Of a DNA stretch of 64,000 nucleotides, positions 48,344-56,245 are shown piece by piece. Each line of letters opens with the position of its first letter. The stretch's first letter is position 1. The DNA is taken from the NCBI GenBank assembly GCA_046598415.1, contig JBKJIG010000079.1:52564-116563 (forward strand), in the 5' to 3' direction. The notes beneath the pieces were generated by a model. The model did no database searches. It was not told the origin of the DNA and worked only from the letters and a program-made list of their open reading frames with translations. This DNA comes from VFJZ01 sp046598415 (GTDB lineage Bacteria; Actinomycetota; Thermoleophilia; Gaiellales; F1-60-MAGs149). A program made the translations under genes and the position numbers.

Positions 48344-49630
48344 ATGCGCCGTGGCCTCGTGGTTCTCGTCCTCGCCCTCGTTCTGGCCCCGGCCGCGCAG
48401 GCCGCAGAGGCGACCGTGACCGTCACGACCGAGCCCGGCGGCACCCTGACGACGGACGCGGCGTACGCGGAGCCGACCCAGACGATCGTCTCCGGCCTCA
48501 CCGACTCCGGCGTCAGCGTCACCGTCAGGTCCGGCGCGACGACGGTGCTGCAGGTCGGCGTCACGATGCCGGCCGCTGCGCGCCTGGCGCCCGGCACCTA
48601 TGACACGGCCGGCGGCGCCACGATCACGCTCACCAAGCCGACCCCGTGCGCCGGACTGACCGGCGCCTTCACGCTGGCGCACGCCATCCCGGGCCTCGCG
48701 CACCGCGCGCCGTCCGAGCTGTACATGACGGTGACGCTGCGCTGCGGCATCGAGACGGCGGCCACGATGATCAGGGTGCGCGTCGCGCGCACCGGATCGC
48801 GCACCAGCGGCACCGAGGCGCCGAAGGCCTTTCTGCCGGCCATCGACGGCCTCGTCACGGGCTGGTCCGACGCTGAGGGCCAGGCCACGTTCGCGCCCGC
48901 CAGCGGGCCGCGCGTGCGTTTCGCGAAGAAGGGCCAGACGTACCTGTCGCAGGGCATCGACAGGGGCCGCGCCGTCGTGCAGCACCTGCGCTTCGCCAGC
49001 CGCTCGCTCGGCTCCGACCTCGAGCTCTGGCAGCTGACGCCGAAGCGGAAGCTCAGCCTGCCGAGCGGCATCAACACCCGCAGCTGGGAATGGGGCGGCG
49101 CGCTGTCGGGTGACTGGCTGCTGTTCCAGCGCGGCGAGTTCGACGCGCGCGCCAAGTCGGTTCGGCTCATCAACCTGAAGACGAAGGCCAAGCGCACCGT
49201 GATCACCGCCCGCGGCCGCACCACCGGTCTCGAGCCCGGCGACCTGAACGGCGACTTCGCGACGTTCACGAAGTGCGCCAAGCGCTGCACCGCCTACCGC
49301 TACCAGCTGTCGACGCGCAAGACGACCTCGCTGAAGCCACCCAAGGGCGCGTCCGACTACGCCTCCGCGGTGCTCGCCGACGGGACGCTGTACTTCGCCC
49401 GCTCGCGCGCCGGCTGCGGCAAGGGCGTGCAGGTCATGCGCCTGGATCCCGGCAAGACGACGCCGGTGCAGGTGGCCAAGGTGCGGGCCGGCCGCGACGT
49501 GCAGAAGCTCGACGCCACCGAGATCGCCGGCGCCCGGATCGTCGTGTACGAGCGCTACTCATGCAACTTCCGGGTCACGCGCCGCGACATCGTGCGTGTG
49601 GTGGGAGCCCCCGCGCCGCCGGCTCCGTGA
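48344..49630 (+). CDS. secreted hypothetical protein with possible beta-propeller-like C-terminal half
   Basis: Protein of 428 residues with a signal peptide (MRRGLVVLVLALVLAPAAQA, cleavage near AQA-AE). The N-terminal third is Thr/Val-rich beta (ATVTVTTEPGGTLTTDAAYA). The rest has repeated strands of the type GRAVVQHLRF, GDWLLFQRGEF, GDFATFTKCAKRC and AVLADGTLYFARSRAGCG, with paired Cys, suggestive of a propeller built from weak repeats. No enzyme motif. Located upstream of the leu leader; 17 bases separate its stop from the leader peptide's start. Exported role unknown. Confidence 0.75.
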   Translation: MRRGLVVLVLALVLAPAAQAAEATVTVTTEPGGTLTTDAAYAEPTQTIVSGLTDSGVSVTVRSGATTVLQVGVTMPAAARLAPGTYDTAGGATITLTKPTPCAGLTGAFTLAHAIPGLAHRAPSELYMTVTLRCGIETAATMIRVRVARTGSRTSGTEAPKAFLPAIDGLVTGWSDAEGQATFAPASGPRVRFAKKGQTYLSQGIDRGRAVVQHLRFASRSLGSDLELWQLTPKRKLSLPSGINTRSWEWGGALSGDWLLFQRGEFDARAKSVRLINLKTKAKRTVITARGRTTGLEPGDLNGDFATFTKCAKRCTAYRYQLSTRKTTSLKPPKGASDYASAVLADGTLYFARSRAGCGKGVQVMRLDPGKTTPVQVAKVRAGRDVQKLDATEIAGARIVVYERYSCNFRVTRRDIVRVVGAPAPPAP

Positions 49631-49636
49631 TAGCAT
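49631..49636 (+). promoter_or_regulatory. -10 box for the leuA leader transcript
   Basis: TAGCAT overlaps the stop of the upstream gene and lies 11 bases before the leader peptide ATG at 49648, giving a very short 5' end. Confidence 0.4.
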
Positions 49637-49647
49637 CGAACCCAGCG

Positions 49648-49716
49648 ATGCAGTCCACGACGCCCATCCGCTCGTCCCGCCTGCTCGCGCTTGCGCTGCT
49701 CCTCCTCCCCCGGTAG
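49648..49716 (+). CDS. leuL: leu operon leader peptide
   Basis: A 22-codon frame starts at ATG 49648 and ends at TAG 49714, 111 bases before leuA. Its second half is RLLALALLLLPR: seven Leu in ten codons, with four in a row. Such a leucine-rich peptide before leuA is the hallmark of ribosome-mediated transcription attenuation, known for leuA in Streptomyces and enteric bacteria. The stop codon lies inside a small hairpin (TCCCCC/GGGGGA, 49706-49721) and a second hairpin follows. Stalling at Leu codons would change which hairpin forms. Confidence 0.75.
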   Translation: MQSTTPIRSSRLLALALLLLPR

Positions 49717-49740
49717 GGGGATGCTGCGACATACGACATT

Positions 49741-49764
49741 GGAAGGGTCCCCGCCGGGCCTTCC
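49741..49764 (+). promoter_or_regulatory. attenuator hairpin before leuA
   Basis: GGAAGG (49741-49746) and CCTTCC (49759-49764) form a stem with additional G/C pairing inside (CCC/GGG). It follows the leader peptide by 24 bases and is 63 bases before the leuA ATG. No T-tract follows, so termination would have to be of the actinobacterial U-poor kind, or Rho-dependent. Confidence 0.45.
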
Positions 49765-49827
49765 TCTCCGTACCGTCGTAGCCCACCCGGCGCCCGTTAC
49801 CCACGCCGTCCAGGAGCCCGTTGCACC

Positions 49828-51540
49828 ATGAGCATGCCCGCCCATCGCTACCGCCCGTACGCCGCCGTCGAGCTACCCGACCGGGCCTGGCCCGACCGCC
49901 GGCTCACCGCTGCACCGCAGTGGGTCTCCGTCGACCTCCGCGACGGGAACCAGGCGCTGATCAACCCGATGGACGGCGACCGCAAGCGCCGGCTCTTCAA
50001 GCTGCTGGTCGAGATGGGCTTCAAGGAGATCGAGGTTGGCTTCCCGTCCGCCTCGAAGGCCGATTTCGACTTCATGCGCACGCTGATCGACGACGACCTG
50101 ATTCCCGACGACGTCACCATCGTCGTGCTGGTGCAGTGCCGCAAGCACCTGATCGACCGCACCTTCGAGGGCTTGGAGGGCATCCCGCGATCGATCGTCC
50201 ACTTCTACAACTCGATCAGCGAGCTGCAGCGCCGCGTCGTGTTCCGCGAGGACCGCGCGGGCATCAAGGAGATCGCGACGCAGGGCGCTTCCTGGGTGCG
50301 TCAGGGCGCCGAGCAGCTGGCCGCACGCACCGGGCAGAAGATCCGCTACCAGTACTCGCCGGAGTCGTTCACCGGCACCGAGCTCTCCTACTCGCTCGAG
50401 GTCTGTGCCGCCGTGCAGGACGTGATCGAGCCGACCGCCGCCGACCGCCTGGTGCTGAACCTGCCCGCGACCGTGGAGATGTCGACGCCGAACCTCCACG
50501 CCGACATGATCGAGTGGTTCTGCCGCAACGTGCCGCGACGCGAGAGCGTGATCATCTCGCTGCACCCGCACAACGATCGCGGCACGGCCGTCGCGGCCAC
50601 CGAGCTGGCGCTGATGGCGGGTGGCGAGCGCGTCGAGGGCTGCCTGTTCGGCAACGGTGAGCGCACCGGCAACGTCGACATCGTGACGCTGGCGCTGAAC
50701 CTCTTCACGCAGGGCGTCGACCCGGGCCTCGACCTGTCCGACATCGACCGCGTGCGCGAGATCGCGGCCGAGTGCACCGAGCTGCCGATCCACCCCCGCC
50801 ACCCCTACGCCGGCGAGCTGGTCTACACCGCCTTCTCGGGGTCGCACCAGGACGCCATCAAGAAGGGCTTCGAGGCGATCGAGCGCACCGACGGCTCGCT
50901 GTGGGAGGTGCCCTACCTGCCGATCGACCCCGCCGACGTGGGCCGCACCTACGAGGCCGTCATTCGCGTCAACTCGCAGTCCGGCAAGGGTGGCGTGGCG
51001 TACGTGCTCAAGACCGACTACAGCCTCGACCTCCCCCGCGCGCTCCAGGTGGAGTTCTCTCAGGTGATCCAGGCGATCACCGACGCGCGCGGCGGCGAGC
51101 TCGACTCGCCCTCGCTGCGCACCGCCTTCGACGCCGAGTACCTGTCGTCCGAAGGCCCGCTGGAGCTCGTCTCCTACCGCGTCGAGGCGTCCAGCGACGA
51201 CGGCGAGCCGGACGGCGTGCTCGCGACGATCCGCGTGAACGGTGAGCAGATCACGATCCAGGGCGAGGGGAACGGCCCGATCGCGGCCTTCGTGGCGGCG
51301 CTCGACCAGCAGTGCGGCATCGCGGTCAGCGTGCGCGACTACCACGAGCACGCCATGGGCGGCGGTGCGACCGCGGTCGCCGCGGCCTACCTCGAGGTGG
51401 AGCTCGGCGGCGAGACGTCCTGGGGCGTCGGCATCCACGCGAACATCGTCACCGCGTCGTTGCGGGCGGTCGTGAGCGGCATCAACCGACTCACGCGCCG
51501 GGCCGAGCGCGTCAAGGCCGATCTCGCGACCGGCGACTAG
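49828..51540 (+). CDS. leuA: 2-isopropylmalate synthase
   Basis: Protein of 570 residues, the long actinobacterial LeuA type. Catalytic TIM barrel: WVSVDLRDGNQALINPMDGD (metal Asp), EVGFPSASKADFDF, ISLHPHNDRGTAVAATEL (metal His-x-His) and GCLFGNGERTGNVDIVTLA; the C-terminal regulatory domain (from about 430) ends EHAMGGGATAVAAAYLEVEL and binds leucine for feedback inhibition. It condenses acetyl-CoA with 2-oxoisovalerate. The leader peptide upstream suggests attenuation control by leucine. Confidence 0.97.
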   Translation: MSMPAHRYRPYAAVELPDRAWPDRRLTAAPQWVSVDLRDGNQALINPMDGDRKRRLFKLLVEMGFKEIEVGFPSASKADFDFMRTLIDDDLIPDDVTIVVLVQCRKHLIDRTFEGLEGIPRSIVHFYNSISELQRRVVFREDRAGIKEIATQGASWVRQGAEQLAARTGQKIRYQYSPESFTGTELSYSLEVCAAVQDVIEPTAADRLVLNLPATVEMSTPNLHADMIEWFCRNVPRRESVIISLHPHNDRGTAVAATELALMAGGERVEGCLFGNGERTGNVDIVTLALNLFTQGVDPGLDLSDIDRVREIAAECTELPIHPRHPYAGELVYTAFSGSHQDAIKKGFEAIERTDGSLWEVPYLPIDPADVGRTYEAVIRVNSQSGKGGVAYVLKTDYSLDLPRALQVEFSQVIQAITDARGGELDSPSLRTAFDAEYLSSEGPLELVSYRVEASSDDGEPDGVLATIRVNGEQITIQGEGNGPIAAFVAALDQQCGIAVSVRDYHEHAMGGGATAVAAAYLEVELGGETSWGVGIHANIVTASLRAVVSGINRLTRRAERVKADLATGD

Positions 51541-51549
51541 TCCGGTGCA

Positions 51550-51906
51550 CTACGCGGCAAGCAGCGCAACGAGCGCGCGACGCGCTTCGGCGGCCCGCAC
51601 CGCCGGCACCGCCACATGGACGATCTCGTCGCGCTCTTCGGGCGCGTGGTCAGTCCAGTCGGCCCAGGCCGGCAGCTGGAGCGCCGGGATCTGCAGCTCC
51701 TCGAGAAACTCCTGCACCTCGAGCGCCTCGGCGGGGTCGGCGGGTTGCCAGACGGCGATCCAGTCGTCGGACGGGTGCGGGCCCATCGCCGGCAGGTCGG
51801 GCTCGTGGATGCGCCGGTCGGCGGCGAGTTCCGTGCCACACCGCGGGCAGCCGCCCCCGGTCTCGCCCACCGTCTCCGCTTCGCATCCCGGGCAGTACCA
51901 GCGCAT
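51550..51906 (-). CDS. zinc-ribbon protein with DUF2007-like domain
   Basis: Protein of 118 residues from ATG 51906: MRWYCPGCEAETV...GCPRCGTEL (zinc ribbon, four Cys), a linker, then AVWQPADPAEALEVQEFLEEL and QIPALQLPAW...VAVPAVRAAEARRALVALL, the ferredoxin-like DUF2007 (putative signal-transducing) module. Role unknown. Convergent with leuA (9 bases) and divergent from the glycosyltransferase; a leaderless -10 box fits the start. Confidence 0.8.
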   Translation of the reverse strand: MRWYCPGCEAETVGETGGGCPRCGTELAADRRIHEPDLPAMGPHPSDDWIAVWQPADPAEALEVQEFLEELQIPALQLPAWADWTDHAPEERDEIVHVAVPAVRAAEARRALVALLAA

Positions 51907-51912
51907 GCCCTC

Positions 51913-51918
51913 ACGATA
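51913..51918 (-). promoter_or_regulatory. -10 box of a leaderless promoter for the zinc-ribbon protein
   Basis: TATCGT ends 6 bases before ATG 51906. Confidence 0.45.
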
Positions 51919-51950
51919 GGCGAAGCGGACCCATCCCGCAGGCCCGCAAG

Positions 51951-51956
51951 TAGCCT
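51951..51956 (+). promoter_or_regulatory. -10 box of a leaderless glycosyltransferase promoter
   Basis: TAGCCT ends 7 bases before GTG 51964. Confidence 0.45.
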
Positions 51957-51963
51957 TCAGCCC

Positions 51964-53187
51964 GTGCGCGTCACCTACCTGCACCAGTACTTCGCGACGC
52001 CCGACGGCTCGACCGGAACGCGCTCGTACGAGCTGGCCCGGCGGCTCGTCGCGCGGGGGCATCAGGTGACCGTGGTGACGTCGAACGCGCAGCTACCCGA
52101 TCTCGCCGGGGCCCGTCGCGTCGTCCGCACGTCGGTCGACGGCATCCGGCTCGTCGTGATCCCGGTCGCGTATGCGAACGAGATGGGCTACCGCGCCCGC
52201 ATCGGCGCCTTCGTGCGGTTCGCGCTGCGGGCGTCGCTGGAGGCGGCGCGGGTGCCGGCCGACATCGTGCTCGCGAGTTCGACGCCGCTCACGATCGCCT
52301 TGCCGGGCATCGTCGCGCGGGTCGTGCGGCGCGCGCCGATGGTGTTCGAGGTGCGCGACCTGTGGCCGGAGATGCCGATCGCCGTCGGCGCGCTCACCAA
52401 CCCGATCGTGATCAGGGCCGCCCGGGCGGTCGAGTGGCTCGCGTACCACGCCTCGGCCCACGTGATCGCGCTGTCCCCGGGTATGGCCGACGGCGTCGCC
52501 GCCCGCGGCATCGCCCGCGCGCGCATCTCGATGGTGCCGAACGCGTGCGACCGTGCCACGTTCGACCTCCCAGCGACGGCGGGGGACGAGATCCGCGCTC
52601 GGCTGGGTGTCGGTGCCGGGCCGCCGCTGATCGTCTACGCCGGGGCGTTCGGCGCCGTCAACGGGGTCGAGTGGCTCGCCGACGTGGCCGCCGAGATGCG
52701 CTCGCTCCGGCCGGACGCGCGGTTCGCGCTCGTCGGGCGCGGCGCCGGTCGCGACGCGCTGCTGGAGCGCGCCCGCGCGCGGGGCGTGCTGGGCGAGACG
52801 CTCTCCGTGCTCGCGCCGATGCCGAAGCGCGACATACCGGCGCTGCTCGCCGCCGCCACCATCGCCACTTCGCTCTTCCGGCCCATCCCGGAGATGGAGT
52901 CGAACTCGGCCAACAAGTTCTTCGACGCGCTCGCGGCGGGGCGTCCCGTGGCGATCAACTACGGCGGCTGGCACCGCGATCTGCTGACGGGCAGCGGCGC
53001 CGGCATCGTGCTGCCCGAGTCGGACCCGGCCGCGGCCGCCGCCCTGCTCGCCGGGCTGGTCGGTGACGAGGAGGCGCTCGCCCGCTGCCGCGAGGCGGCG
53101 CGACGGCTGGCGCGCGAGCAGTTCGACCGCGACCGCCTGGCCGAGGAGTTCGCCGCCGTGCTGGAGCGCGTCGCCGGCGTCAGATGA
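51964..53187 (+). CDS. glycosyltransferase family 4 protein (WbuB/WcaI-like)
   Basis: Protein of 407 residues from GTG 51964: VRVTYLHQYFATPDGSTGTR, an N-terminal Rossmann domain with VARGHQVTVVTSN and FEVRDLWPEMPIAVGAL, a linker, and a C-terminal Rossmann domain with MVPNACDRATFD, LIVYAGAFGAVNGVEWLADV, FALVGRGAGRDALL and a donor-site region FRPIPEMESNSANKFFDALAAGRPVAINYGG carrying the EX7E-type glutamate. It probably adds a sugar in cell-surface polysaccharide synthesis. Its last eight bases overlap the rsmB 3' end (convergent). Confidence 0.92.
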   Translation: MRVTYLHQYFATPDGSTGTRSYELARRLVARGHQVTVVTSNAQLPDLAGARRVVRTSVDGIRLVVIPVAYANEMGYRARIGAFVRFALRASLEAARVPADIVLASSTPLTIALPGIVARVVRRAPMVFEVRDLWPEMPIAVGALTNPIVIRAARAVEWLAYHASAHVIALSPGMADGVAARGIARARISMVPNACDRATFDLPATAGDEIRARLGVGAGPPLIVYAGAFGAVNGVEWLADVAAEMRSLRPDARFALVGRGAGRDALLERARARGVLGETLSVLAPMPKRDIPALLAAATIATSLFRPIPEMESNSANKFFDALAAGRPVAINYGGWHRDLLTGSGAGIVLPESDPAAAAALLAGLVGDEEALARCREAARRLAREQFDRDRLAEEFAAVLERVAGVR

Positions 53188-54430
53188 GCGCCGCGTAGAA
53201 GCCGTCGCCGTCGCCGTGGTGCGGCCACGTGCGCAGCTCCTCGCGAAGGGTGTACGGCGCCGTCACCGCGTCGCTCTCGACCGGTGACAGCGTGCACACC
53301 GCGTAGACGATCCGGCCGCCGGGCGCGAGCGACCCCGCCAGTGCGGCGAGCAGCTTCGTCTGCAGGTCGGCGAGCATCCGCACGTCGTCGGGCGTACGGC
53401 GCCAGCGCAGGTCGGGCCGCCCCGAGATGACGCCGAGGCCCGAGCACGGCGCGTCGAGCAGGATGGCGTCGAACGGCCCACGGGCCGGGCCGGCCAGCAG
53501 CGCGTCGCCGCAGACCACCTCGGCGGCCTGCGCGCCGTAGCGCTGCAGCGTCTTCTGGAGCGCGTCGCAGCGGCCCCGATCCTGCTCGACGCACACGAGT
53601 CCGGCACCGGCGTCGCCGATCAGTTCGGCCAGGTGGCCCGACTTGCCGCCGGGTGCGGCGCAGGCGTCGAGGACGCGCATGCCGGGCCGGGGATCGAGCA
53701 GCGGCGCGATGCGCTGCGACGACCGGCTCATCGGCACGGCGTCGCCGGTCTTGAACGCCGCCGTGGCTGCGATGTCGACCGGGCCGTCGAGCACGATCGC
53801 TGTCGGTACGGCCGGGTCGCCGTGAAACGGCACACCGGCCGCCTGCAGCTCGGTCTCGACGCGCTCACGCGCTCCGGCCCGCACCCGCAGCGCGGCCTCG
53901 GCGGGCTCGTTGCCGGTGTCCATCAGCGCCCGCGCCACCGCGCCGCCGTACGCGTCGCACCACAGCTCGGCGATCCAGTCGGGATACGACCGGCGCAGGC
54001 CGGCGTCGGCGGCCGTGTCGTCGGGCAGCGCCGTGACCAGGTCCGCCCCGCTCCGGGCGACGCGGCGCAGGATCGCGTTGACGAGACCGGCCGCGCCCGG
54101 TCGCCGGGCCTCGCGCACGAGATCGACCGAGGTGGCGACAGCGGCGTGGGCCGGCACGCCGTCGGTGTAGATCAACTGGTACGCGCCCAGCCGCAGCGTG
54201 TCGCGCACCGGCGGCTCGAGCGCGGCCGGCTCGCGGCCGCCGAGCACCGTCAGCACGTGGTCGAGCGTGCGGCGGCGCTGCACCGTACCGAGCGCGAGGC
54301 GCGACGCGAACGCGCGGTCGCGGGCGTCGAGCTTGAAGCGTTTCGTCTCGGCGGCCAGCGCGCGGTCTGCCCACGCGCCCCCCTCCTCCACGCGGCCGAG
54401 CACGCTCAGGGCTGCGAGCCGGGCCGACAT
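53180..54430 (-). CDS. rsmB: 16S rRNA (cytosine-967-C5)-methyltransferase RsmB/Sun
   Basis: Protein of 416 residues: N-terminal NusB-like domain (ALSVLGRVEEGGAWADRAL, LALGTVQRRRTLDHVL, VNAILRRVARSG), then the methyltransferase domain with VLDACAAPGGKSGHLAELIG (motif I), VEQDRGRCDALQ, ILLDAPCSGLGVISGRPDLRWRR (motif IV, catalytic PC) and RIVYAVCTLSPVESDAV (motif VI; the usual TC is VC but Cys is kept). The ATG overlaps the fmt stop (TGATG). The order def-fmt-rsmB is conserved. Confidence 0.96.
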   Translation of the reverse strand: MSARLAALSVLGRVEEGGAWADRALAAETKRFKLDARDRAFASRLALGTVQRRRTLDHVLTVLGGREPAALEPPVRDTLRLGAYQLIYTDGVPAHAAVATSVDLVREARRPGAAGLVNAILRRVARSGADLVTALPDDTAADAGLRRSYPDWIAELWCDAYGGAVARALMDTGNEPAEAALRVRAGARERVETELQAAGVPFHGDPAVPTAIVLDGPVDIAATAAFKTGDAVPMSRSSQRIAPLLDPRPGMRVLDACAAPGGKSGHLAELIGDAGAGLVCVEQDRGRCDALQKTLQRYGAQAAEVVCGDALLAGPARGPFDAILLDAPCSGLGVISGRPDLRWRRTPDDVRMLADLQTKLLAALAGSLAPGGRIVYAVCTLSPVESDAVTAPYTLREELRTWPHHGDGDGFYAALI

Positions 54431-55350
54431 CAGCCGGCCCGCGTCGCCGGGCCGAGTGGGCCGCGCCAGCCGCGCAGCAGCTCGCCGGCAACCATCGACC
54501 GCCTGCCCGCCGGCTGGATCTCGCCGATCTCGAGGGTGCCGTCGGCGAAGCCGACCAGCAGGCGGCCGTCGGTTCCGGCCACCTCCCCCGCGCCGAGCTG
54601 GTCGGGCGAGGGTGCGGCGCGCCAGACGATGCAGCGCTCGCCCGCCAGCTGCAGCGCGGCACCGATGTGCGGTGCCAGCGCGCGGATGCGCCGATCGGCG
54701 TCGGCCACCGGCCCCTGCGGGTCGAGCTTGCGGTCTTCGGCGGTCAGCTTCTGCGCGTACGTGATGCCGGCGGCCGCCTGCGGCGTCGTCTCGAGCGAGC
54801 CGGCGGCGGCCGCGATCAGCGCCGCGGCGAGCGGCGGCGCACCGAGCTCGAGCGACCGCTCCATCACGTCGCCGGCGTTGTCGCGCGGCCCGATCTCGAG
54901 CGGCACGATCGTCGCGACCGGCCCGGCATCCAGCTCGGCGATCACGGCCATCACGGCCGCCGCGGTGGTCGTGTCGCCCGCCAGGATGGCGCGCTCCACC
55001 GGCGCGGCGCCACGCCAGCGCGGCAGCGCCGACGGGTGCAGGTTCACCCACGGGAGCGCCTCGAGCAACGAGTCGGGCAGCAGCTGCCCGTACGCGCAGA
55101 TACCCATCGCCGCGACGCCCGCCGCGCGCAGGTCGCCGGCGGCGTCGGCGGCCTGCTCCGGCTGCAGCACGGCGAGGCCCAGCTCACGGGCCACGCCGGC
55201 TGCCGGCGGCGAGGTCGGACGCCGGCTGCGGCCGGCGGGCCGATCGGGCTGCGTCAAGACGATCTCGATGGGTGCACCCGCTGCCACGACCCGGCGCAGG
55301 CACTCGGCGCCATACGCCGAGGTGGCGGCGAAGCCGAGGCGATCGCTCAC
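54430..55350 (-). CDS. fmt: methionyl-tRNA formyltransferase
   Basis: Protein of 306 residues: RLGFAATSAYGAECLRRVVA, IVLTQPDRPAGRSRR, and VNLHPSALPRWRGAAPVERA (formyl-donor site with His), TAAAVMAVIAELDAGPVA, then the C-terminal domain VWRAAPSPDQLGAGEVAGTDGRLLVG. It formylates initiator Met-tRNA. GTG overlaps the def stop (GTGA), the classic def-fmt pair. Confidence 0.97.
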   Translation of the reverse strand: MSDRLGFAATSAYGAECLRRVVAAGAPIEIVLTQPDRPAGRSRRPTSPPAAGVARELGLAVLQPEQAADAAGDLRAAGVAAMGICAYGQLLPDSLLEALPWVNLHPSALPRWRGAAPVERAILAGDTTTAAAVMAVIAELDAGPVATIVPLEIGPRDNAGDVMERSLELGAPPLAAALIAAAAGSLETTPQAAAGITYAQKLTAEDRKLDPQGPVADADRRIRALAPHIGAALQLAGERCIVWRAAPSPDQLGAGEVAGTDGRLLVGFADGTLEIGEIQPAGRRSMVAGELLRGWRGPLGPATRAG

Positions 55351-55907
55351 GTGATGGCGCGGCGCAGGAGACGCAGCGCGTCACCGCGGGCCTCGCGCGT
55401 CGTGCGATCGAGGATCAGCGTGCCGTCCAGATGGTCGAGCTCGTGCTGGATCACCCGCGCCGCGTGGCCGTCGACGGCGCGCACCACCTCGTTGCCCTCC
55501 ACGTCGTAGGAGCGCAGCTTCACGCTCGCGTGGCGCTCGACCGGCACGTCGTGGCGTTCGTCGATGAGCAGCGACAGCGACAGGCAGCCCTCGCCGTCCA
55601 CGACCAGCTCGTCCGACGTCTCGACGATCTCGGGGTTGACGACCACGACCGGGCCCTCCTCCTCCGACACCTCGTACACGAACATGCGGCGCAGCAGACC
55701 GAGCTGCGGCGCAGCGAGGCCGGCACCGTGCGCGTCGTTCATCAGCTCGACCATGCGGGCCGCGAGCGCCGCGAGGTCGTCGTCGAACGCCTCGACCTCC
55801 CGCGACCGCTGCTTCAGCACCGGGTCGGGAAACTGGCGCACCTGCGCGAGCGCCATCCGCCGGCGCTCCCGGGATTCGGTCTCTCGTCGCTCTTCCTTCG
55901 TCGCCAC
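55347..55907 (-). CDS. def: peptide deformylase
   Basis: Protein of 186 residues from GTG 55907: a charged N-terminal extension of about 17 residues, then LAQVRQFPDPVLKQRSREVE, GAGLAAPQLGLLRRMFVY (motif I), GEGCLSLSLLIDERHDVPVER (motif II, Cys ligand) and VIQHELDHLDGTLILDRT (motif III, HEXXH-type HELDH). The -10 box six bases upstream of the GTG supports this start over the internal ATG. It removes the formyl group added by Fmt. Confidence 0.96.
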   Translation of the reverse strand: MATKEERRETESRERRRMALAQVRQFPDPVLKQRSREVEAFDDDLAALAARMVELMNDAHGAGLAAPQLGLLRRMFVYEVSEEEGPVVVVNPEIVETSDELVVDGEGCLSLSLLIDERHDVPVERHASVKLRSYDVEGNEVVRAVDGHAARVIQHELDHLDGTLILDRTTREARGDALRLLRRAIT

Positions 55908-55913
55908 GTCGGC

Positions 55914-55919
55914 AGCGTA
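55914..55919 (-). promoter_or_regulatory. -10 box of a leaderless def promoter
   Basis: TACGCT ends 6 bases before GTG 55907, with no Shine-Dalgarno sequence. Confidence 0.45.
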
Positions 55920-55978
55920 TCGAAGGAGACAACCGCCGCCGACGCAGACGCGCCTCGAAGCCGACCGCCGTGTCGTTC

Positions 55979-56054
55979 CCGTGCCAGGCACGGATCCGCC
56001 AGCGCGTGACGCTTCCGTGCCTGCCCGTTTCGGTGCCTGGCACCGAAACGGGCA
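55979..56054. repeat. palindrome cluster with GTGCC(T/A)GGCAC cores
   Basis: Within the 338-base gap between def and priA: CCGTGCC-A-GGCACGG (55979-55993, 7-bp arms), a half-site TTCCGTGCC (near 56013-56021), and a 16-bp palindrome 56022-56037/56039-56054 with the core GGTGCCTGGCACC. The same core occurs at 23661-23697 between ftsY and the RTX gene. The rest of the gap (56055-56245) shows no gene. Confidence 0.8.
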
Positions 56055-56245
56055 TCGTGGCGCAGTTCCGCGCGCAATTGTCACCGTTCCGGCACGTTGC
56101 GCGCGGGAGTGGCGCGGCGCACTCCGGCGCGTGGCGCAACGGAAGCCGCGCGGAATCGCGCAGGACCGTGACGCGCGACCTGGATCTCGGCACGCGTTTC
56201 GTCGTCGAAAACGGCTGGTCGACCCAGACGCCGGTGCGCCTCGAC

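Noticed and set aside
49717..49827. T-box leader upstream of leuA
   Set aside because: No T-box sequence or specifier stem; the Leu-rich peptide and short hairpins fit attenuation better.
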